A stretch of 20,374 nucleotides of DNA, taken from positions 1 through 20,374 of the forward strand of contig CBDUBH010000064.1 in the NCBI GenBank assembly GCA_965365345.1, in the 5' to 3' direction. The translations under genes and the position numbers were made by a program. Below, piece after piece: positions 14,466-20,374 of the stretch. The notes beneath the pieces are model-generated. The model saw only the letters and a list, made by a program, of their open reading frames with translations, was not told the origin of the DNA and ran no database searches. The stretch is from CBDUBH01 sp965365345 (GTDB lineage: Bacteria; Bacteroidota; Ignavibacteria; Ignavibacteriales; SURF-24). Positions within the stretch are counted from its first letter, which is position 1. The number at the start of each line of letters is the position of its first letter.

Positions 14466-16453
14466 TGATCAGGAATTCATTTTTATACATATCATTTTTA
14501 ATAATAATGATTATTTCAAATGAGAATTTTGCTCAGTCAGATTCACTAATTCTGGAAAACGAAAGTGAAAATCTTTTTGAGTTTACAGAATTTGAACTTC
14601 CCGATCATGAACTTTCCGATGTTGAATTAATTGATGAAGAAAATAATTTTGCTGAACTCCTTGAAGAACTGAGATCAAATCCGGTCAATGTTAATGAGGC
14701 TTCGGTGCAAGATCTTCTTACAATTCCATTTATGGAATTACAACTTGCAGAACAAATTTTCGATTACCGAATAAGAACTGGGAAAATATTTTCTTTAAAT
14801 GAATTGAGAGCAGTCATCGGCGCTGAAAATTTCAATCTAATAAAAAATTATATTTCACTTGAACAGGAAAAAATATCTTTAATAAAAACAAAAACTAAAA
14901 AGCAAAAATTAAAATTAAATTTCCGCAGCAGAATTTATAAAACGATTCAGAAAGCAAAAGGATATAAAAGCAGCTATTATCAAGGTGATAATCTAAAATC
15001 GTATAACAGAATTTTAATGAACGTTTTTTCAAAATACGAAGCAGGATTATTAATTGAAAAGGATCCGGGTGAAATATCTCATACAGATTTTTCAAGTTTT
15101 CATTTTGCTGTAAATGATTTTTCCTTTATCAATAAAATATTGATTGGCGATTTCTATATTAAATTCGGAAGCGGATTGGCTTACTATTCACCTTACTATT
15201 TTTCATCGCCGGCATTGCCTTCAACTTACTTAAGAAATAATTTCAGGATCGCAAAAAATACTTCTTCACATGAAAATAAAATGCTTCGCGGAATTGGATT
15301 AAATTTCGATGCCGGAAAATTTTCTTTCATTCTCTTTGCTTCTAAAAATCAATATGATGTTAGATTTGATTCGGTTAATAATGTAATTTCAAGTATTAAA
15401 AATGATGGTTATCATAGAAGCTCATCTGAAATTTCAAGAAAAAATATTCTTGATGAAAGCACATATGGAATTGCTGCAAATTACGGATTTTCAAAATCAA
15501 CAAATCTTTCAATATTATTTTCCGAAAACTTTTATGATAAGAATTTTGAGTTCGGAAAAACTAACCGAATTTTCTCTCTTGCTTTCAGTTCAAATTTCAA
15601 AAAGTTTTATTTCACCGGTGAAATTGCAAACCAAAATAACAACTTTGCTTTCTTTAATTCATTTTCAATTTTGTTCAGTAAAGATATTGAATATAATTTC
15701 CGATACAGCAGAATAGAAAATTCCTTTTTCTCTTTTCATTCTTATTCAAACTCACTTTCAAATTTGAATAATGAATCAATATTCAGTAATTCTTTAATTG
15801 TGAAAAGTAATTTGGGTAGATTTTCTGCTGCTATGCAAATCAAAGAAAATATTTTGCCTGAAGTTAATGATCTGTTTCATAATACTACTTCAAAATTTTA
15901 TTTTAATTTTGAAAAAGATGTTTTGAAGAATTCAAATCTACTTTTGCAATTCAGCCAAAGTTCAATGCCCTTTACCGAAATTATTGATAATAAATATGTA
16001 AATGGTTCCAGGAATTTCAGACAAATAAAATTGGGTTTTTCAAGTCAAATTACTAAAGCATTACTTTTAAAAAGCCGCGTAAACTTTTCAAATTTTTCCC
16101 GTGATTTTTCCGGTATTAAGGAAAACGGATTTTCAATTTCGCAGGAAATTTTATATTCAAAAAATATTTTTACTATTGGCGGAAAAATTATTTTTTATCA
16201 AACTGATTCGTTCTTTACCAGAATTTACGAATATGAACGCGATTTGCCGGGTGTATTTTCCGTAGGTCAATATTTCGGAAAAGGCACAAAACAATTTTTA
16301 TATTCAAGAATTCAACCGGTGAAAAATTTCAATATTTATTTAAAATATTCCGAGAATTATAAACCGGATGAAAAATTTTTAAGTTCCGGGCAAAATGAAA
16401 TTGACGGTAATTTGGAAAGCAGATTTTCAATTCAAATTGATTATGCATTTTAA
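14462..16453 (+). CDS. Helix-hairpin-helix protein with predicted outer-membrane beta-barrel
   Basis: A 663-residue exported protein. A signal peptide (about 1-24, NFA|QSD) is followed by an acidic linker (30-70). Next comes a ComEA-like helix-hairpin-helix segment (about 73-134: 'NPVNVNEASVQDLLTIPF', 'AEQIFDYRIRTGKIFSLNEL'). About 500 residues follow with alternating aromatic/polar strands, ending in the OMP-like terminus IQIDYAF. The layout predicts a periplasmic HHH domain in front of an outer-membrane barrel. HHH domains of this kind bind DNA in ComEA, but here that function is inference. Proteins with this combination are common hypotheticals in Bacteroidota genomes. It is translationally coupled to the PorV/PorQ-like gene and is the last gene of the pair. 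Serine, phenylalanine and asparagine are heavily used in the barrel. Confidence 0.78.
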   Translation: MMIRNSFLYISFLIIMIISNENFAQSDSLILENESENLFEFTEFELPDHELSDVELIDEENNFAELLEELRSNPVNVNEASVQDLLTIPFMELQLAEQIFDYRIRTGKIFSLNELRAVIGAENFNLIKNYISLEQEKISLIKTKTKKQKLKLNFRSRIYKTIQKAKGYKSSYYQGDNLKSYNRILMNVFSKYEAGLLIEKDPGEISHTDFSSFHFAVNDFSFINKILIGDFYIKFGSGLAYYSPYYFSSPALPSTYLRNNFRIAKNTSSHENKMLRGIGLNFDAGKFSFILFASKNQYDVRFDSVNNVISSIKNDGYHRSSSEISRKNILDESTYGIAANYGFSKSTNLSILFSENFYDKNFEFGKTNRIFSLAFSSNFKKFYFTGEIANQNNNFAFFNSFSILFSKDIEYNFRYSRIENSFFSFHSYSNSLSNLNNESIFSNSLIVKSNLGRFSAAMQIKENILPEVNDLFHNTTSKFYFNFEKDVLKNSNLLLQFSQSSMPFTEIIDNKYVNGSRNFRQIKLGFSSQITKALLLKSRVNFSNFSRDFSGIKENGFSISQEILYSKNIFTIGGKIIFYQTDSFFTRIYEYERDLPGVFSVGQYFGKGTKQFLYSRIQPVKNFNIYLKYSENYKPDEKFLSSGQNEIDGNLESRFSIQIDYAF

Positions 16454-16454
16454 A

Positions 16455-16483
16455 ATAAAAAACGCCCCAAAATTTGAGGCGGT
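16455..16483 (-). terminator. Terminator for the minus-strand lipoprotein gene
   Basis: Read on the minus strand, CGCCTC (from 16481-16476) pairs with GGGGCG (16468-16463) with one mismatch and a 7-base loop, and is followed by TTTTTTATTTTA. It lies 17 bases past the lipoprotein stop. It also faces the end of the plus-strand HHH gene, for which no T-run is present. Confidence 0.65.
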
Positions 16484-16499
16484 AAAAATCAGATCAAAA

Positions 16500-17201
16500 T
16501 TACCAAGCACCGTGATAAATTTCATTTCCGGAATCATCATATTTCCAAACTTCGCCATTTCCTGTTTCATTCCAAAATGATTTATATGTTATCAAATCGG
16601 GAGTATTATAAACTCCGTGAATCAGTAATTCACCGGATTTATTTTTATTTTGTTTAAATTCTATTCTCTGAATTCCAATAAAATTTACATTTCCTTCCCA
16701 GGAATTATCACTTAGCTTTTCAAAATCAATGGTTGCCCAAATTTTTGATGAATTTTCTTCATATAATTTTGATGATATTTTGCTTCCGGAATTTTCAACA
16801 TGAATTTCTCTTTCCAAATAATTATAATAGGTTATATTCGAGTTATCATCTGTTCCATTCAGAACTAATGTCCATAAATCTTCATTTTCTTTTCTTTCAA
16901 CTGTTAGAACCGCAGTAAAATCTCCCATCAAGAAAGTTCTTGTCCAAAGATTTCCATTTTTCTTTGGTTGATAAATTTTCATCACATTCCATGGAAACTC
17001 ATGATTTTGCTTTAAAACATTTGCAACATTTTTTAAGTCTTGATAATCAGAATTTTGAGATTGTAACTCAGGCAAATTTAAAGGAAACATTGGGAATTGT
17101 GGATCCGTATTTTCATCTTTCACAGGTTCTGTTGAATTTTCTGAGCAGCCAATAATAAAAATTGCAAAAAGTACGAAAAGAATAAATTTAATTTCTTTCA
17201 T
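16500..17201 (-). CDS. Lipoprotein of unknown function
   Basis: A 233-residue lipoprotein. The signal sequence ends in the lipobox IIGC with Cys19 as the lipidated residue, followed by a Ser/Asn/Glu-rich linker (20-50). The rest looks like an all-beta domain: 'WTRTFLMGDFTAVLTVERKE', 'WTLVLNGTDD', 'WEGNVNFIGIQRIEFKQ' and, at the end, 'SFWNETGNGEVWKYDDSGNE'. No family is recognised. The gene is alone between two plus-strand blocks and has its own terminator. Only a weak GGAC precedes the ATG. A surface or periplasmic location is likely; no function is proposed. Confidence 0.75.
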   Translation of the reverse strand: MKEIKFILFVLFAIFIIGCSENSTEPVKDENTDPQFPMFPLNLPELQSQNSDYQDLKNVANVLKQNHEFPWNVMKIYQPKKNGNLWTRTFLMGDFTAVLTVERKENEDLWTLVLNGTDDNSNITYYNYLEREIHVENSGSKISSKLYEENSSKIWATIDFEKLSDNSWEGNVNFIGIQRIEFKQNKNKSGELLIHGVYNTPDLITYKSFWNETGNGEVWKYDDSGNEIYHGAW

Positions 17202-17394
17202 TTTGAGTCCGGTTTTTCTTAAAAAATAAAACCTTAATGTATTATTTTTTTATTAGATTTACAAAATTGATTGATTTGCTATTACTTTTTAAATTCAGCT
17301 TGATTTTAGCGTCTGTGATTTACTTGCTAAGCAATTTTAATTTACATAATTTATATGCAAATTTCTTTTCACAATTCATTTTTAGAGGATTTTT

Positions 17395-18573
17395 ATGAGA
17401 ACAATCGTAGCCATGCCCGGCGACGGAATCGGGAAAACCGTACTTCCGGAAGCAATCAGAGTTTTGAAAGCAGCAGGTTTTGAAGCAGAATATATTCACG
17501 GTGATATTGGTTGGGATTTTTGGTGCTCGGAAGGAAACGCACTACCTCAAAGAACAATTGATCTTTTAGAAAAACATAAAATCGGACTTTTCGGCGCAAT
17601 TACAAGCAAGCCGAAAGATGCCGCAGATAAAGAATTAAATCCTGAATTAAAGGGAAAAGGTTTTACTTATTTTTCACCAATTGTCGGCTTGCGCCAAAAA
17701 TTTAATCTTGATATTTGCATTCGTCCTTGTCAATCTTTTAAAGGAAATCCTTTAAACTTTATTTTAAAAGACGGAAAAGGCGGATATGTTGAACCGTTAA
17801 TAAATGCAGTAATTTTCAGACAAAATACAGAGGGACTTTACGCCGGAGTTGAATGGACTAATCCACCGCAGCAAGTCCGCGAAGCTTTGGAAACTCATTC
17901 CAAAATGAAATTCTTTAAAGATGTAAAAAGCGAAGATATGGCAATTTCCACAAGAATTGTTACACGTAATACTTCCAAAAGAATTATTACTGCAGCTTTT
18001 GAATACGCTAAAAAATACGGTTATAAAAATGTAACAGTTTGCGAAAAGCCGAATGTGTTAAGAGAAACTTCCGGAATGATGTTAAAATTGGCTCAGGAAA
18101 TTTCAAAAAATTATCCCGGAATTGATTTGTGGGACACAAATATAGATGCACAAATGATGTGGCTAACAAAAAATCCGGAAACTTACGGAGTTATAGTTGC
18201 TGAAAATATGTTCGGTGATATTATAAGTGACGGGTTTGCCGGACTTGTCGGCGGATTAGGATTTGCATGCAGTGCTAATATCGGTGATGAAGTTGCAGTA
18301 TTTGAACCAACTCACGGATCGGCTCCAAAATATCAAGAATTGAATCCAAGTATTGTAAATCCGATCGCTATGATTTTAAGCGCGTGCATGATGCTTGATC
18401 ATATAAAAGAAAATGAAAAAGCTGACAGAATCAGAAAAGCGATTGCAGAAGTAGTTGAAGAAGGAAAAGTAAAAACTTACGATATGATGAAATTACGCGG
18501 CGGCGCAGATGTATTTGAAAAAGGCGCTTGTACTACACAAGAAATGACCGATGCAATAATTGCAAAATTGTAA
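17395..18573 (+). CDS. Isocitrate/homoisocitrate dehydrogenase-family beta-decarboxylating enzyme
   Basis: A 392-residue enzyme of the isocitrate/isopropylmalate dehydrogenase family. Seen: 'PGDGIGKTVLPEA' (8-20), 'SPIVGLR' (94-100), catalytic-site Arg110, 'NTEGLYAGVE' (144-153), Lys218 and metal ligands Asp251, Asp275 and Asp279 ('ENMFGDIISDG'). The cofactor loop is 'HGSAPKY' (307-313). NTEGLYAG excludes isopropylmalate dehydrogenase. Signals for the rest are mixed: SPIVxLR resembles fungal homoisocitrate dehydrogenase (Lys12), while Lys312-Tyr313 is the pair that marks NADP in isocitrate dehydrogenase (NAD enzymes usually have Asp-Ile). An extra stretch at 122-134 (near 'DGKGGYVEP') is not in E. 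coli Icd. The next two genes run in the same direction and end in a Lys4-like homoaconitase. GAGGA (17385-17389) supports the ATG. Family certain, substrate open. Confidence 0.9.
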   Translation: MRTIVAMPGDGIGKTVLPEAIRVLKAAGFEAEYIHGDIGWDFWCSEGNALPQRTIDLLEKHKIGLFGAITSKPKDAADKELNPELKGKGFTYFSPIVGLRQKFNLDICIRPCQSFKGNPLNFILKDGKGGYVEPLINAVIFRQNTEGLYAGVEWTNPPQQVREALETHSKMKFFKDVKSEDMAISTRIVTRNTSKRIITAAFEYAKKYGYKNVTVCEKPNVLRETSGMMLKLAQEISKNYPGIDLWDTNIDAQMMWLTKNPETYGVIVAENMFGDIISDGFAGLVGGLGFACSANIGDEVAVFEPTHGSAPKYQELNPSIVNPIAMILSACMMLDHIKENEKADRIRKAIAEVVEEGKVKTYDMMKLRGGADVFEKGACTTQEMTDAIIAKL

Positions 18574-18583
18574 ATTTATTCTC

Positions 18584-18608
18584 TCCTCTCCCTAAGTAAG
18601 GGAGAGGA
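18584..18608. repeat. Palindrome TCCTCTCCCT/AGGGAGAGGA (REP-like)
   Basis: A perfect 10-bp inverted repeat (18584-18593 with 18599-18608) with a 5-base loop (aagta), 10 bases after the dehydrogenase stop. Its pyrimidine/purine GC-rich arms stand out in this AT-rich region and resemble the dispersed CTCTCCC/GGGAGAG palindromes known from many genomes. It has no T-run beyond TT, so it is a poor terminator. Confidence 0.6.
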
Positions 18609-18653
18609 TTTAAAGTGAAGCTTCAATATTTATTTACTGAATTTATAGAAAAG

Positions 18654-18672
18654 ATTCCGGGCAAGCCGGAAT
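18654..18672. repeat. Palindrome ATTCCGG-CCGGAAT with GACG tail (REP-like)
   Basis: A perfect 7-bp inverted repeat (18654-18660 with 18666-18672) with loop gcaag, followed by GACG. The form GATTCCxx...xxGGAATGACG is that of a widespread class of short dispersed palindromes. It lies 45 bases after the first palindrome and 41 bases before the HD gene. It could stabilise or process the polycistronic transcript. Confidence 0.55.
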
Positions 18673-18713
18673 GACGATTTATAATTTTCTCATGTTTTTA
18701 ATCCGGAGAATTT

Positions 18714-19244
18714 ATGCGCGAAAAAGTTTTAGAAATTTGGCCTGAAATTAATTGGATAGAAAATCAGGAACTCCGCGAAAAAGTTTTACAATGCTGGATT
18801 TACGCAATCGAGCAAAGTGTTCTATCAATTGATGATCTTCAAACTATTCCCTTTTCACTTCTTATAAAAGATTGCTCTGTTTCTTTCATGAATCATAAAC
18901 GAACAGCCGTTCAATTATCAGTTGAAATCGCAAAAATAATGAAAAACAATTTCGGTGATTCAATTAAAATCAATATGGATTATTTAATTGCGGGAGCAAT
19001 TTTAATCGATATCGGAAAACTTTTGGAATATGAAATTATTGATGGAAAATTAAAAACCAGTGATATGGGAAAACTTTTGCGCCATCCGTTTTCCGGAGTT
19101 GGAATTGTTGATCGTTTCGGAATTCCGCCGGAAGTTCAGCATATAATTGCAACGCATTCAAAAGAAGGCGATTTAGGAATGAGAACAGTTGAATCAATTA
19201 TTGTTCATCATGCTGATTTTGTTAGCTTTGAACCGTTTAAATAA
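18714..19244 (+). CDS. HD-domain-like protein lacking the His of the HD motif
   Basis: A 176-residue soluble protein recognisable as an HD-superfamily phosphohydrolase relative: 'MNHKRTAVQLSVEIA' (59-73) supplies the first His, 'YLIAGAILIDIGKLLEYE' (90-107) is the core helix, and 'LLRHPFSG' (121-128), 'HIIATHS' (143-149) and 'VHHADFV' (164-170) add further His/Asp ligands. The core normally reads LLHDIGK; here it is LIDIGK, with Ile98 in place of the metal-binding His while Asp99 is kept. The codon is an unambiguous ATC. Hydrolase activity is therefore doubtful unless another His substitutes; a binding or regulatory role is possible. The ATG follows CGGAGAA. It lies between, and probably is co-transcribed with, a dehydrogenase and a homoaconitase-like gene. 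Confidence 0.75.
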   Translation: MREKVLEIWPEINWIENQELREKVLQCWIYAIEQSVLSIDDLQTIPFSLLIKDCSVSFMNHKRTAVQLSVEIAKIMKNNFGDSIKINMDYLIAGAILIDIGKLLEYEIIDGKLKTSDMGKLLRHPFSGVGIVDRFGIPPEVQHIIATHSKEGDLGMRTVESIIVHHADFVSFEPFK

Positions 19245-19279
19245 AAGATAAATTTGAAATTTAATTTCAGGATTTCAAA

Positions 19280-20374
19280 ATGGCACAAAATTTAATTGAA
19301 AAGATCGCACAAAAATTTGCAATAGATATTTCAGAAAATCAAAAAGTTAAAAGCGGCGATTATATTATGATTCAGCCCGCTCATGTAATGACGCACGATA
19401 ATACCGGCGCGGTAATTCCAAAGTTTAAAAGTATCGGCGCAACAAAACTCGCAAATCCAAGACAAGTCGTAATTACTCTCGATCATAATGTTCAAGATAA
19501 ATCCGAAAAAAATTTAGAGAAATATAAAAAGATTGAAGAGTTTGCAAAATCAATGGGCGCAGATTTTTATCCGGCAGGACGCGGAATTGGACATCAAATT
19601 ATGTGCGAAGAAGGTTATGCTTTTCCCGGAAAAATGGTAGTCGCATCAGATAGTCATGCAAATATGTACGGCGGATTGGGATGTTTGGGTACTCCAATTG
19701 TTCGAACTGATGCAGCCGCAATTTGGGCTACGGGAAAAACCTGGTGGCAAATTCCGCCGGTTGCAAAAGTTGAGCTTAAAGGAAAATTAAAATCAGGTGT
19801 TACTGGAAAAGATGTTATAATTGCACTTTGCGGATTTTTTAATAAAGATGAAGTTCTGAATCATGCGATAGAATTTACAGGAAGCGGAATTCAGAATTTA
19901 ACCATTGATGAAAGACTTTCAATTGCAAATATGACAACCGAATGGGGAGCATTAGTCGGGCTTTTCCCTATTGATGAAGTTACAATTTCATGGCTTCAAA
20001 AAAGAAATGAATATATAAAACAACGCGGATTAGAAGGCGTAGATTCTGATTCTGATGGAAAAGGAATTCATCCGAGAATAAATGAAAAAACAATTTCAGA
20101 ATTACAAAATAATGTTCCGAAAGCTGATGAAAATGCTTTTTATGCAAAAGAAATTTCAATTGATCTAAATTCAATTGAGCCGTTTATTTCGGGCCCGAAT
20201 ACTGTAAAAACAATGACTGCAATTTCTGAAATAAGAAATAAAGATGTAAAAATTAACAAGGCATATTTGGTATCTTGCGTAAACTCAAGAGTTGAAGATA
20301 TTTCCGAAGCAGCAAATATTTTGAAAGGTAAAAAAGTTGCCGAAGGCGTTGAATTTTATATCGCGGCAGCTTCA
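19280..20374 (+). CDS. Homoaconitase (Lys4-like) / aconitase-superfamily hydro-lyase, 5' part
   Basis: The first 365 residues of an aconitase-superfamily enzyme that runs out of the window; the full family length is about 650-700 residues. Visible motifs: 'HVMTHDNTGAVIPKFKSIGA' (35-54), 'TLDHNVQDKSEKNL' (66-79), 'YPAGRGIGHQIM' (97-108), 'ASDSHANMYGGLGCLGTP' (122-139) and 'DAAAIWATGKTWWQIPP' (144-160). The first [4Fe-4S] cysteine is Cys333 in 'LVSCVNSR'; the other two lie beyond the end. This string of motifs matches fungal homoaconitase Lys4 (homocitrate to homoisocitrate) much better than LeuC or bacterial AcnA/AcnB. It would act just before the dehydrogenase encoded two genes upstream. ATG at 19280 has AGGA nearby and lies 35 bases after the HD gene. 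Aconitate hydratase activity is the main alternative. Confidence 0.9.
   Translation, partial: MAQNLIEKIAQKFAIDISENQKVKSGDYIMIQPAHVMTHDNTGAVIPKFKSIGATKLANPRQVVITLDHNVQDKSEKNLEKYKKIEEFAKSMGADFYPAGRGIGHQIMCEEGYAFPGKMVVASDSHANMYGGLGCLGTPIVRTDAAAIWATGKTWWQIPPVAKVELKGKLKSGVTGKDVIIALCGFFNKDEVLNHAIEFTGSGIQNLTIDERLSIANMTTEWGALVGLFPIDEVTISWLQKRNEYIKQRGLEGVDSDSDGKGIHPRINEKTISELQNNVPKADENAFYAKEISIDLNSIEPFISGPNTVKTMTAISEIRNKDVKINKAYLVSCVNSRVEDISEAANILKGKKVAEGVEFYIAAAS

Noticed and set aside
14895..15095. Small ORFs within and opposite the HHH-barrel gene (also 15402-15716 and 13652-13843)
   Set aside because: They are shadows of real genes in AT-rich sequence, without start signals or recognisable products.
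17324..17334. Palindrome TTGCTAAGCAA upstream of the dehydrogenase as an operator
   Set aside because: Only 11 bases, single copy in the spacer, and no matching partner or known regulator motif; too weak to list.
17395..18573. 3-isopropylmalate dehydrogenase (LeuB)
   Set aside because: The substrate-loop signature NTEGLYAG is that of isocitrate/homoisocitrate enzymes, and the following aconitase-family gene is Lys4-like, not LeuC-like.

Overview
The window is AT-rich DNA packed with genes and looks like a member of the Bacteroidota/Ignavibacteriota (FCB) side of the bacterial tree. The evidence is a PorD-type (DUF4835) type IX secretion protein, a PorV/PorQ-like outer-membrane protein, long 'regulator propeller + Y_Y_Y' sensor repeats, and an alpha-oxoamine synthase resembling Bacteroides serine palmitoyltransferase. 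An Ignavibacteria-like organism is my best guess; the window has no rRNA or other marker to prove it. I see no tRNA, rRNA, CRISPR array, insertion sequence or phage gene, and no gene-free stretch reaches 300 bases.

Layout. (1) 1-1735: the end of one ABC-2 export permease and a complete second one, translationally coupled, followed by two hairpins sharing the same 9-base loop sequence; the second is a classic terminator. (2) 1891-4254, minus strand: a small zinc-ribbon protein and an orphan CHASE4 sensor histidine kinase. (3) 4437-8120: a 1227-residue receptor with signal peptide, 14 propeller repeats, Y_Y_Y domain, one membrane helix, coiled coil, HAMP-like segment and a chemoreceptor (MCP) signalling domain. 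This is the input half of a SusR-type hybrid sensor joined to a chemotaxis output. (4) 8299-9157: a monohaem cytochrome lipoprotein with a CX4CH site, overlapped by a DUF123 (GIY-YIG-related) protein.

(5) 9082-12583: an extended-SDR NAD(P)-dependent oxidoreductase, divergent from a serine-palmitoyltransferase-like alpha-oxoamine synthase and a two-lobed GNAT acyltransferase. The same three enzyme types (Spt, CerR, bCerS) make ceramide in Caulobacter, so I propose a candidate sphingolipid/ceramide locus. (6) 12681-16453: PorD on the minus strand, then an operon of a PorV/PorQ-like barrel and a helix-hairpin-helix protein with a predicted outer-membrane barrel. (7) 16500-17201: a lipoprotein of unknown function.

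(8) 17395-20374: an isocitrate/homoisocitrate dehydrogenase, an HD-family protein lacking the His of its HD pair, and the first half of an aconitase-superfamily enzyme that closely resembles fungal homoaconitase (Lys4). These last two enzyme families catalyse consecutive steps on citrate- or homocitrate-type acids, so the cluster serves either a TCA-type or an alpha-aminoadipate/lysine-type chain. Two REP-like palindromes lie between the dehydrogenase and the HD gene.
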